Positions 29,241 through 42,150 of a DNA stretch of 64,000 nt are shown here, in pieces (the stretch's first letter is position 1; each line of letters starts with the position of its first letter). Under the pieces are notes generated by a model. It made no database searches and had not been told where the DNA came from. It saw only the letters and a list, made by a program, of their open reading frames with translations. Position numbers and translations under genes: made by a program. The stretch is from NCBI GenBank assembly GCA_025618425.1, contig CM046832.1, forward strand, positions 58,470,587 to 58,534,586. Reading direction: 5' to 3'. Source of the stretch: Heliocidaris tuberculata. Its lineage: Eukaryota > Echinodermata > Echinoidea > Camarodonta > Echinometridae.

Positions 29241-29414
29241 ACACACACGCACACCCTGGTATCAATATGCCTTTAGCACTTCATTTATTTGATATATGAT
29301 AAAAGAGCAATGTAGATAAAATGCCTTGCTCAAGGGCATAAGTGCCGTGCCGGGGATCGAACGCCCGATCCTCGCATCTCCAGTCAAGCGCCTTAAACCA
29401 CTGGACCACGGCAC
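29203..29414 (-). mobile_element. tRNA-headed SINE with poly(A) tail
   Basis: On the minus strand a tRNA-like head (29342-29414) is followed by TGCCCTTGAGCAAGGCATTT and ACATTGCTC, a body segment typical of marine-animal SINEs, then a poly(A) seen as the T run at 29203-29236. Part of the tail is duplicated at 29128-29206. Confidence 0.65.
29342..29414 (-). tRNA. tRNA-like head of a SINE (Ser-like, anticodon loop CTGGAGA)
   Basis: Acceptor arms GTGCCGT and ACGGCAC pair perfectly. An A-box-like TGGTCCAGTGG and a B-box GTTCGATCC are in place. The anticodon stem is imperfect, and the sequence runs into a SINE body, so this is a tRNA-derived retroposon head rather than a working tRNA. Confidence 0.5.
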
Positions 29415-29439
29415 CTCCACTATTTGATGTTACTTTTTT

Positions 29440-29860
29440 TTTGTTTTCATAAGTTTTTATTATTTTCTCTCATAAAAGAAAATTGAACATAATTTGAAAC
29501 ATTTCATATAATATAACAACAACAACAACAAAATCTTGACATAAATATAACTGCCAACTGCAATTTCACATTTCAAACGATAATACAAACAAACTTTCAT
29601 CTAACATATTTGCGAACAGAAATAAATATTTCATAAAGAATAAGATTCACACATTTAAGTTACCCATTTCGTTACAAACAATTTTCAACAACAACAAAAA
29701 AAAAATCTTTTTCCAATTTCCTTCTGAGAGAAAGAATTAAATTAAGAGAAGAAAAAAAAAAAAGGATAGAAAGAAGATAAGAATAAAGAAAGAATAAAGA
29801 AAGAGAGAAAAAAAAAAAAAAAAAAAAAAAGATTAGAGAACATACACCATCACGCCCCCC
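29440..29860 (-). mobile_element. LINE 3'-tail-like segment, copy 2
   Basis: Same sequence as 28717-29120 with longer A runs, about 720 bp downstream. With the SINE between them the pair may reflect a duplication or two insertions. Confidence 0.4.
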
Positions 29861-29935
29861 CCCCATCCCACAACACAAAGAACAACCACAAACGAACAAA
29901 CAGATAAAACAAAGAGAAGGAAGACACACAAAAAA

Positions 29936-30056
29936 ACAAAACAAAACAAAACAAAAACAAAACAAAACAAAACAAAAACAAAACAAAAACGAACAAAAAA
30001 AACAAAACAAAACAAAACAAACCAAAAAGAAAAAAAAAAAAAAAAAAAAAAAAAGG
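29936..30056. repeat. (AAAAC)n and poly(A) low-complexity tract
   Basis: Tandem aaaac-type units followed by an A-rich run. The 202-codon minus-strand frame covering this region is Phe/Cys-rich low-complexity sequence, not a gene. Confidence 0.85.
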
Positions 30057-30129
30057 GAAAGGTCACACCAACAGCACAGAGACATAAACGAACAAAGGGG
30101 GAGAAAAGAGAAAGGAAAAGAAAGGGGTA

Positions 30130-30401
30130 GGGCAGAGGGTCCAGAAGCTATGCCTCTATCATTGTGAGAAACTAAAGTCATCACCGAAGCGCGAAGCCAC
30201 ACCCGCCCAGTCGTCAAGGCTACCGGCTCCAAACAATTTAAGCTAAACAATGGCGCGGCGATCACAACAGGGCCAAACACTAAATTTGCCCTGCTTTAGC
30301 CTGCCGCTTGAATGGTTTCACGGCGAACCTCACGCACAGGCTCTGTTGTCTGGAACCAGCACCCCGGACGACGAGCGAATACGACGCCAACACCTCGGCA
30401 C

Positions 30402-30448
<47 letters not shown>
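30130..30448 (+). mobile_element. possible retroposed sequence ending in A46
   Basis: About 270 bp of GC-rich sequence, unlike its AT-rich surroundings, ends in 46 consecutive A at 30403-30448. This looks like the poly(A) end of a retroposed copy. The source is not recognised. It ends about 220 bp upstream of the oxidase start codon. Confidence 0.4.
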
Positions 30449-30451
<3 letters not shown>

Positions 30452-30607
30452 GATATGCGATACTGTGTATCGGTATCGGTACTACTTCGATTAAACATGT
30501 CTACCAGTACCAACTAACAAATCTGTCTGCTAACTGTCATCATTATATTGCGTACCCAGCAATACCAAGGCCTCTAACATAACTATGGCCATTGTATAGT
30601 ACGGCCG

Positions 30608-30667
30608 ACAAACAGTGTGCGAGATAAAAGCTTCTCGATCACTTTACACACATGCACTTAAATCGAC
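30608..30667 (+). promoter_or_regulatory. possible core promoter and 5' leader of the oxidase gene
   Basis: A TATA-like gataaaag at 30623-30630 stands about 40 bp before the start codon, which has atcgacATGG context. No proof of transcription start. Confidence 0.25.
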
Positions 30668-30891
30668 ATGGCTTCAATCTCAAATTCTCCACATCGCCGG
30701 AAAGTGATTGTCATTGGTGCTGGGATTATCGGGCTCTCGTCGGCGGTCGTCATTGCTGAGAACATCGTAGGTGTCGACGTTGAGGTGGTTGCTGACCGGT
30801 TTACATCAGACACAACATCGGCGGGGGCGGGTGGATTGTGGGCTCCAGAATTTGCACACGGCCTCAGAAGTGGTCTGGAACTGAAGCTCAG
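30668..30891 (+). CDS. DAO: DAO exon 1: start and FAD-binding motif
   Basis: The ATG in atcgacATGG opens 74 codons and two bases before gtatac. It encodes the GAGIIG dinucleotide motif and [20 protein letters not shown]. Other ATGs upstream are not in a compatible frame. Confidence 0.9.
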
Positions 30892-33800
30892 GTATACTGG
30901 GCTTTGTGTAGGGTATAGTTATTATGGCCGTTTCACACGAGGCCTAGCTCATTTCTGTTGCGTTATTACCTGCACCAATCCAACCTGTCAAAACAGTCTA
31001 TTTTCTCTATGCTGACGATACGTGTTTATTTCAGTATAGTAACAATGTAAGAGATATAACGTTAAGCAAAGAACAATCTGAATGCGAATATCGTAAGTGC
31101 CATTCTCCGAAAAAGTGTGCAATTAGAGTTGTACAAATGACAAAATTTCAGCATCAAAGATTTAGTTAAATTCTTATGAATTCAGAAACTTTAATCCTTT
31201 TAAGTATACAAAACAGTCAAGTGGTGATTTTTGGCTACCAACATTTTTTCAAGAAATATTTCCAAACTCAGTGACCCATTTTGAAATCACAGGCTCTGAT
31301 ACGTTACCACAGGTATGTTTGCTTAATTCTTGCTTTAAAATGTCAACACTTGAAAACTACAAGCTTCAACTGTACAAACATGTAAACATTTTGGAGTCAA
31401 CCTTGATCTTTTCTGTAATAAAAATGATCGTGATTTATTAAGTGACGGTTATATAAAAGGCAAAACGTATATATATTCAGGGGCGGCGCCAGGGTATTTT
31501 GATAGGAGGGGCAAGACGACCTAAAGATAACGTCATATTTTTTCTCCATTAAATATTAGGGGGTAATATAGAGTTATATGTTTAAGACCTCTCTTTTTAA
31601 TACTCCTCTTTCTTCTTTCTTCTCTTTTCTTCCCTTTTCTTCCTCCTTTTCTTCTTTTTTCTTCTTTTTTTTTCTTTTTTCACTACTTGAAAAATCATAG
31701 GGGGGGGGGACGGTCGCCCGCTCTGCCCCCCCCTGTAGCGCCGCCCCTGTATATATTTCTGCTTGAAATATGTTACCCTAAATTGAGTTTCTATTTATAG
31801 TTTAATTTTATCAATAATCTCATTGATTATGTATTAAACGTTATCAACAAGTATTACACTTGTGATAAAAAACAACAACAAAACAAATGGCACGTAACAT
31901 CTCTGCCAGATTAAATAAATTCTGGATGCAAAGAAGAACGTTATGGTGTATATGGTAACGTATTTGACGCATCGGAAATTCCGTTAGCATATACAGCAAC
32001 AGACCCAGCGCCAATAAATGCATTCTAACTTGTAGAACATCAAAATATGACCATATTCGTAAAAACAACATACTTCTAACCGTGAAGAACGATCTTTACA
32101 TAGATAAGTGATTAGATACTTCTATAACATTGAGATATATGTAAAATATGAATACTAACAATAAAACACAATTTTTATACCCCCGCCAAACGAAGTTTGA
32201 AGGGGGTATATAGGACTCGGTGTGTGGTCGGGCGGTCGGTCCGTTGCAAATCTTGCGCATCGAACTACTTCCTCATTTTTCGAGCAAATTAATGCTCATG
32301 AAATTTAGCACACACATTTGTCTTGGGATGGAGATGTGCAAGACATATTTTTTGAATGTGTCTGAATCTGCGTTGCCATGGTAACGGCATATTTTCGGCA
32401 ATAAATCAGGTTGAAATCTTGCGCATCGAACTACTTCCTCATTTTTCGAGCAATGCTCATGAAATTTGGCACACACATTTGTCTTTGGATGGAGATGTGC
32501 AAGACATATTTTTAATGTGTCGGAAACTTGCGTTGCCATGGTAACGGCATATTATGGCAATAAATCAGGTTGAAATCTTGCGCATCGAACTACTTCCTCA
32601 ATTTTTGAGCAATGCTCTTGAAATTTGGCACACACATTGATCTTGTAAAGATGTGTATTGTTACCATGGTAACGACATATGGCAATAAAACTGGAAAATA
32701 TTGCACATCAAACCACTTCCTCATTTTTCGAGCAATGCTCAGGAAATTTGGCACACACATTGGGGCTGGGGTATTAATCACCTTCAGTGATATTCTAGTT
32801 TTTTCTGATATAGTTCTGAAATTTGCAGTTACAGAAGACTGTAAAAATGAAGTTGGAGAAGATCTTTATAAAATAATACGCATAAGTTCCATTTACAGGT
32901 TGTTCCTGTAATAAATAACGTCTCAAGAAAAATATAAACGACGAATGAGTATATACATAACTAGCTCATCAGATACGTTACTACCGTGATCAGAAAAAAA
33001 ATGAGAAAAAGGGAAAGGATCGAGAGAGAAGATAGGGAATGCAGAAGAGGTTAAAATTTACATTTTTAATAATTACATAATATTTAGACATATATTTTGT
33101 AGATATGGAGCATTACATGAGAAATAAATATCTTGTCAGATACATTACTAATCTGATCTGATCAGATACATTACCGTATTTATATCTGGCAATAAGAGCA
33201 CACAGATCGACAGGAATTAAGTCGCCATGCTTACAAAAGAGAGCACGCGGTCCGAAAGGTTAAATCCTTTCGCCAAAGCGCCTTGCCTTGATCATGCTGC
33301 CTGATACATTTTAATCAGTTAACGTATCTAGATGCCGTTTCTTTTCTCACACTATTTTCACAAAAATAATAATTTTCTTATGTAATTTTCGATGTGTAAT
33401 TAAACATTAGCTTAAGTATTCATAAGTACCTGAGCTTTGCTTCTATTTACAGCATATTTTTTCTTAATGAAGCAAAGTTGAAGTAACGTATCTGATATTA
33501 GCTCATTGTAACAGTAGTTTTTCAAGTGGTTGGATCTATATATATTTTTTTATCGAGAGATTCAATGAATATATCATGGTGCCATTTATGCTTGAGGTTG
33601 ACCTTGTTTAACTCGTTCAAGTACACTGCGATGCGGCATTACTTTGTCCTTCTATGAAGAGTCACAGTAGAGGGTATACGCAGGGGCGGCGCTGCAGGGG
33701 GGGGGCAGAGGGGGCGACCGCCCCCCCTATGATTTTTCAAGTAGTGAAAAAAGAAAAAAAGAAGAAAAAAGGAAGAAAAGGAGAAAGAAAAGGGAAGAAA

Positions 33801-36728
33801 AGGGAAGAAAGAAGAAAGAGGAGTATTAAAAAGAGAGGTCTTAAACATATAACTCTATATTACCCCTGTTATTTAATGGAGAAAAAATATGACGTCATCT
33901 TTAGGTCGTCTTGCCCCTCCTATCAAAATACCCTGGCGCCGCCCCTGGGTATACGTATCTGACTGCGATTTGGCGACATGGTCTCAATAAGCCCCAAGAG
34001 AAATATGTACATGTATAATCCTATTTGTCATTCTGGCACTTAGAGGTCAATGGAATGACGTACAAAAGACTTAATTTGAATGATATGTTAACGAGTAAAA
34101 ACTTAATTGTTAAATGAGCACTATACCTTGCCTGGCGACATGGGGTTTTGAAGGTAATATCAAACTACTGCTTGTATTTCTAATATTATCCTGGGTATCC
34201 TGATAGCTCTATTGATATACATTTTAGAGGCCAAGCCTCTAGGATGAATTAAACCAACAACAACAAAAAAAAAAAAAAAAAAAAAAAAAAGATGATTTCC
34301 AAGGGACAAACAGCGATTTAAACTGTATGAACATACTGGCGACACGAAAATCGCAATTTTGCACACTTTTTTTGAGAATGGCCATAAAGTGCGACGAACT
34401 AAAATTGAATGGGGAGAAAAAATATATGAGCTTTTTGTTGTAGGTACTAAAATGAAGTTACTTGACCCTAATATACATTTACAAATAAAAAGTAAACCTA
34501 TTTAGAGAGTTTCATCGTGCAAATACGTGGGAGTTATTACGGACGAAATAAAAATCATCAACGAAATGAGAAGAAAAGTTATGTTTAAATAGTATATGCT
34601 GAGGCGAATTCATCCTGACGCAACATCGGGCAGTCTCTTAAATCCCTCTTTTATTGAAGGCCTTTTGTTCCTACAAGCCTCTTTATTTTTACACATGGAT
34701 TCCATAGACACTGTTTTTGAAAGGTTTCTTATGCCCTTTTCCCCCTTGTTTTGTTTTGTTTTTTGTTTTTGTTTTGTTTTCATCCCTTTGCTTTGTAGTA
34801 ATGTTTTGTTCGATTTCGCCCAATCGAATCCTAAAATGCTTTCTTCCAAAAAGAGTGAACATACATTTCCTTTCAAATTATCTGTCTCTAAAGGGTCAAT
34901 AACATATGACTTTAAAATCAGTCCATGTAAAATCGGTGCTGGAGGCTATCATAGCCATGTTACTAACTGTTAGCATGAAATGATTAGCAACATCGATAAC
35001 CAATACCTTTTCTACATTTCTATATTGTGATCATTAATTCTGTATAATTATTATAGGCTAACTGCCTAGGCTAGGGGTGTATGTGTACTTGGCAATGTCT
35101 ACGGCGGACGACACAGATTATGATGAAGTAATTAGTAGCACCCTCGAAGCATACGAGCTGGTACCGGAAGGGTAGAAAATATGAATTGCAGACTCATTTA
35201 TAGAGTTGCCAACGATGGAGTTCTGCAACCTCCATTCGAAGACGTCAGCCGATCTGCGAGAAGTTCTTGAAGAATTCAAGAGTAGCGTCGGTATGGAATA
35301 ACTTAAAGGTGGAATACACATCTAGAAGAGCTGCGCATCGAAAAGCTAAATGAAAGGAGCAAGAATTGCTGAAGACTTTGTTCTGACACTCGAAAGCACA
35401 CACAAAATTAATTGTCTCACCATCTCTATTTGCTCTGTCATTCTTCCATCTCTTGTCTTTCTTTCAGGGATTTTGCCACAAAGACATGGCACCACGCCAC
35501 AGCTCTGACGAGGAACCAAGATGCAGGACGGGCTGGTGTGTTTATCATTCCCTATTACAAGGTTTACTATCATCTACAAGACCAGGTATTCTAATAAAGT
35601 TCCATAAATAAACATTATCTTTACACAATGAGTATGACTGTGATTCAACTAAAAGAGCTATCCTATCGTAAAGAAAATGAAATCATAATGGATTTCAATT
35701 CGGATAAACTCATCTATAGTACAGGAATGGTGGGAAAATGAAGAAGAATGAGCATTCACGATGTCGTGTCCCTCCGTTCATTAGTGTGACTAACAAGTTC
35801 AGGGCCCTGTTTCATAAAACTTGTTATCAATAATAAGTTACGATAATTGTTATAAGCTTCTGAAATCAATGAATTTGATTGGCTTAGAGCAAATTTGTCA
35901 ATAGATCAGTAGCAGATGTTACAAGACGAGACAAGGCAATGCATACCACTTACCTCTAACAAGAACACTTTTTGCGCAAAACACCTTTGTTTTTTAGGTT
36001 CCATGTATTTAGATAAAGAAATTAAGAATCCATTTTAAACGCAATCTATAAAAAGATATCTAAAAAGATTCCTCTAAACCTATGTAAGCATACCATAAAT
36101 TTGTCTTTGATTTTCGCCACTATTTATCCAATTGTTATAATTTGTTTAACCAAAATTCTATGATGTAACTAAGTCTTTTGGGCATACATCATACAAACAT
36201 TGCTTTCTTACCATGCCCCTCCGTTTCATTGTATATGTAATGTCAATAATGATCCGTTAGTGTAAATTATTGTACTCTTCTCAATACCCTTATCTTTGTA
36301 TTGTTAGTTTGATATATACAAAGTTATTACATTGTTTAATCATTGAATCAATATGTATCATGGATGATTATTTTGAAACGGAAAAAATAAATACAAAATT
36401 AAAAAAGAGATCAAAAATAGTGTCATTAAACAAGTTTTATGACACAGGGTCCAATTCATTTTATTAACTCATAATTAAATTTAAAGTTTTAGAATGTGTC
36501 CTATATTCTAAGACTTTGTCACCAATTTTTCTCTCCAATTTCATTTCGAAAGGCTAATCACTGGTGGAAAGACATTGTTCCAGATTATCGGCGAATGTCA
36601 AACAAGGAAAAAGAAACAATGTTCCCAGGAGTAAGGTGAGATACTGAAAGAACTTTAACCCCCTCCAGGTCGGGGGCGGTAAATCTCTTCCCCCCCCCCC
36701 CCAAACAAAAAAAATAGTAAAAAATATA

Positions 36729-36785
<57 letters not shown>

Positions 36786-39700
36786 GAATAAATAAAAAAA
36801 ATAGAATAGATAAAAAATAAAAAAAAATAAAAATGAATTTAAAGAATAATAATATAAAATAGAAAGAATTATAAAGACTAGGAAGAGCTATTTGTTTATT
36901 TTCTGAAGCATAACAATTTATGAATTTCTTTTTTCCATGGAAGTTAGTTCATGCTGAAAATTTCCAATGAAAGAAAGAAAGGCGGGAAATTCTAACAAGT
37001 GGCCCAAAAGGGAAGAAAAATGTGTTATTTGTCGGATTTAAGCAGTTCATAATTAGTTTGAATGAAAACAAAATGTTATCTGTGCATGTGATATCATAGA
37101 TAGTATTACAAAGAAAAGAACAGCTTATCGACGATAGAAGAAGAAAATGAGAGGGTGAAAAGATGTAAAGAAGGAGGGAGAGGAAAAGAATAAGAAGAAC
37201 GTTAAAAATGGAAAACTGAAAAATTAATCGAGATGTATGCTTTATATCAAATGTGACTACAATTATGCAACAATTAACTGCTCTGCGATGATGAAAATGT
37301 TAGATTTTCCGCCCTCTAATTAAATCGCACGATTTTCTTTTCCTGTTTACATGTTATAAACAGAGATGGCTATATGTTTACCAGCGTATTGACAGACTGT
37401 TCTCACTACCTACCGTACCTACAAGAAAGGTAAGGTTATGTGACTTAAGCCACCACACCACACACTGTGCCAGTGGCGTACATAGCTATGGGAGGGGGCA
37501 AGGGGCACGTGCCCTCAATGGAATGTTGAAAGAGAGAGAGTAAAGGAGAGGGGTGAGGGGAAAGGGGGAAGGGAATGTTAGAAAAAGATAATATGACCCC
37601 CTCCCATACCCACTAATTGATGGCCTTGGTTTTCACCTTCCATCCACCGAGTTAGTACCACCCCCCCCCCCCCCCCCCCCGATATGATGCCTTTGCACCC
37701 CTCAGTTCTCGACCTACGCCACGCTGCACTGTATAATCCAACTGCTGTTCGATTGGGGGGTGAGGAGAAACAAAACAAAACTTGCGATATCGTTATAAAT
37801 AAAAATTTAGAAATATAAAATATTTCTAATTCTGATATAATGATAATTTAGCGCATTATAGCTTTGAAAAAGGTCTCAATAGTTGTAATCTTGAATAAGA
37901 TTGTAATCGCTGGATATTGTGGACATTGAAAGTCGGAGAAAAGGTCAAACCGGATAGCCAGTCGTATACTGACGTCATCGGGGCATTGACAGCCCACGAA
38001 ACGGGTAATGTCGGTCGAATGAACCTTCAGGAAAGTTGACAGAAAGGGTCTAGATTGTATGTATATACATGCACACGTATATATATATATGATTTATATG
38101 AAATATGTTATTTCCTTACAATTATATATATATATATAATTATAAGGAAATAATTATACAACAGCTTTGGCAACTCTCGTGGAAATAATTATAATTGTAA
38201 GAAATGAAAATCAGAGAATAATGGTTGCGTGGCTTAAATCAAAGTTCCCCATAGCTGTCCTCCCTTTTTGGAATTTTTGCAAAGGTTGAAAAAAATGTCT
38301 CCGCTGGGAATCGAACCCGGGTCGTTGGCTTAGAACGCCATTGACTTAACCACTAGACCACGGAGACGGGCCAGTGATTTCGGCGACACCAGATTTCGGC
38401 GACACCAGATTCAATTGACCGACAGATTGACAAATCTTCAACCTTACTAAAATTTTTTTTGTTGGGGGCAGGTGAGTTTTGAACAAAGACAAGATCTCAT
38501 AGCATTCGCTTGGATCCAGCTGAGGCATGCGGCGGAGACATTTTTGCAACCTTTGCAAAAAATTCAAAAAGGGAGGACAGCTCTGGGGAACTTGGATTTT
38601 AGCTATGCAACCATTATTCTCTCATTTTCATTTCTCGCAATTATATGTATCTTCCTTCATATATCTCTTAATATAACAGATTGGTGCGAGCAAACGGAAG
38701 AATATCAAAACAGAAGATCATATCACTACATGAGGTAATATTCTTGAAAATTCAAATTGGCAACATTTAGCATTCCTGAGGTAGTAATCTTGTCAACTAG
38801 ACAGCATGAAATGCCACATTGTATAGATTGGCAATGCATCAAAAAGTATTTTGGGGCACCAGCCATCATGGGAAATAGCAATAGTGACAAGATTTGTACA
38901 GAACATGAAGAGAAGAAGAATGTAATCTGGCTTACTTATATATTTCCATTTTCCTTTATTAATTTGAAAGGCGCAAACTTACCTTATTCCCTCCTGTCCT
39001 GTATTATAACTTCATGTCGGATGAGCTATAAGAGGAAAATAAATTGATTTCCAACAACTAGATTACGTTGAAACATTTCTGCAAAATGAAATTTGTAGAT
39101 AACTACATAGAGTTTTAAAACTATAAATTGCCAGTGAGAGGTGAGACTAGGTCCCACTAATATTTTTTTCTGTGCATGAAGTCGTTCTATTTATAGATTA
39201 AAATTACAAAAGTATCCCTCACAAGGAGCGGCGATCCAGAGGAATCCTAGGGTGGAATTGTTCCCCCCTCCCCGAAATTTTGATCCTCTCCCCTACATTT
39301 TTCTTTGAGAACCACGTCGTTTCAAGTGTCATTCCTAAGGTAGAAAAAAAGTCGGCAAAGTTGTCTTTTAACACATTAAATGATAATTCTTTCTTATGTT
39401 CCATATTCTACTGCATTTTCTCAGAAAACGATCATCACTTGTACTTCTTTGGAATGAATTTTAGTTGGCAGGTCAATGTGATGTCGTGGTAAATTGTTCA
39501 GGACTCGGTGCTCAAGATTTAAACTCAGACATTAATATGGTGCCAAGTCGGGCACAGGTCGTACAGGTGAGAATAACGTTTTTGCCTTTTGAACCATTTA
39601 AAAAAATTTAAATTTCTTAATTTGGTTGGTGATAGTCAGATTACTTAATGGTTCTAATTATTACATTGGACACTGAGCTCGTGCCATTTTATCTACAACA

Positions 39701-41889
39701 TCGAAAACATTGGCAGCTTCTCACACGTAATTAGTTATACGAACGTCAGCAATATGTATGTATTGAAAATTGCATGTCACAATTAATAAATATTAATTGT
39801 GGTGTTCCACCTTTTTTGTTTATAATGGACTTTCATAGATCATCAAATTTATTGACTTTTATTATGTATGCAGATGACACTAATCTTTTTTTTTTTTTTT
39901 TCGCATAAAAGCCTAAAAAATTTCATATGTAATGTGATCAATTCTGAACTGGATTCAGCTGCAATAGGGCTAAAAAGTTATCACTAAATCTAGAAAAAAA
40001 CAAATTACATGTTATGTAGTAATACTTTTAACGAATTAACTACCTCATCCGATTTTAATAGATAATATACAAATACAGAAGGTGATTGAAACAAAATTTC
40101 TAGGCACTACGATAGATAATAAACTTTCATGGAAGCATCATATTGATAATGTATGTAAATTGATATCCAGAAACAAATAGTCTTTTCCGCCAAACATTCT
40201 TTTATCACTATACTCCACACTAGTTTTACCATATCTAAATCATGGAATATTAGCCTGGGGAAACAGTGCGACATGCCTGTTAGAGTTTTTTTTTATTACA
40301 GAAAAAGGCTATGCGAATTATAAGTAATGTTAGTTATCGCCACCACACTGATGGCTTGTTTCACTCTAATATACTGAAAATTTATGATATCTACCTCCTC
40401 AATCTTGCTGTACTTATGTTTCAGTATCATAATCATGAATTGCCCACTGTCTTCAATAATACATTTACAGTAAATAATGAAATCCATCATTATCACACTA
40501 GACGAATTAATCTGTATCACTTGCCAAGAACTCGCACCGCATTAACCTAGAATACTTTTTCATTTGCTGCTCCTAAATTTTGGAATTTCCTCCCCTTAAA
40601 TATACGAGAAAATATAAGTTTGAGTACTCTCAAACGTAAATTGAAAAAAAAATAGCTAATTGCTTTTTATGATGATTTTTGTTTACCTGTCTAGTAAAAT
40701 CTATAGACTAAACAAAACCTTCCAGATCCTGCCCCTTTCCCACCCTCCCTTCCTAACCCACACCTGTCACATTGTCCTTTTGTTCCGTCTTTTGAAAGTT
40801 TACTCCTTTAAATCGTTATTGTTCAGAGCTTTTTGTTTTTACAATATTTTCAATGCTTTCTCTTCAATAGAAAGTGTATTATGTTTATAATTTGTTATAA
40901 ACATGTATCTGTCTATGTATCTGTCTTCTTCGTTTTCCCATTTTAGGCATGTTATGCATGATCGCCCAGTCTAGTTTTTTTATGTATTGTATTTATGATT
41001 TACCTTTTGCCAAGGACCAGCGCTTCTACAAGCTCTGCTTCTATGTTGGTCTCTGTTTTCATTCTCATTTTCATATAATTAATCTAATGTAGTCTTAATT
41101 CTTGTTATTTTTTTTTACAACTCAAACGTTAACCCTCTTTATTTTGCTTGTAATAATCGAAAATATTTCTGCACTTAGTTTTGTTGTCAATCATTTTGTG
41201 TATTGTTAATTGCACAATAGTTATTGTTATATACTTTGAAAAATGAAAATGAAAATGTAATGAAATAAAATCTCAATCTGAAATCTGAAATCTGAATTGT
41301 GTATGTTTAAAGCTTATTAATTTTTTTAGGGAGTGTAAGTTTTCTTTTAGGGAGTGTATCTTTAAAGCTTATTCATTTTTTTAGGGAGTGTAAGTTCGTA
41401 GTTATTACCTAATAAACCAATCGGATATTGAAGCACTTTTCTACTTTACCGACATTCTTTAGATCCTATACTGTATGAAACTAAAGAATGCAATCAAATA
41501 GCCGAAATTTACAATTTGACTTTTAAGCATACATCATGTACATGTTGCAGAAGGTTGCGGAAGTAAGATTGCTCTGCAATTCAACTGTTTTCCCCCCAAA
41601 TAAACTTCATTTTGAAGTGTTCATTATATTGGATTTGTTCACAATTTTACCAGGTAGAAGCACCCTGGGTTCATTATGCTCTTGAAGTTGAGCCTAAGAC
41701 AGAGACAGCAAAATATAGATTCTACATAATTCCACGGTAAGAGAATTATTTGTGTATGGATTTATCCTTCTTGTAGGTTTTTTCTTAATGTTTTCTTTCC
41801 TCCACTCTAATCATCATCATTATAATCATGACTAAAAGTAGTAGTAGTAGTATAGTAGTAGGATATTAGTAGTAGTTGTAGAAGTAGTG

Positions 41890-41920
<31 letters not shown>

Positions 41921-42013
41921 GAAAAGTAGCAGCAGCAGCATTAGTAGTATAGAATTAGTAGTAGTAGTAGTAATAGTAGTGGTAGTGGTAGTAGTAGTAG
42001 TAGTAGCAGCAGC

Positions 42014-42051
<38 letters not shown>

Positions 42052-42096
42052 AGTAGTACTAGTATACTACTACTACTACTACTAGTAGTAGTAGTA

Positions 42097-42150
<54 letters not shown>

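Noticed and set aside
29672..30280. 202-codon minus-strand frame
   Set aside because: Phe/Cys/Leu-rich product of (AAAAC)n and poly(A) tracts.
31190..31312. Possible DAO exon between an aacag acceptor and a gtatgt donor
   Set aside because: The phase required after exon 1 meets a stop, and the family segment is supplied convincingly by the exon at 35468.
36600..36830. AT-rich origin-like region
   Set aside because: Simple TA and AAAT microsatellite; no further support.
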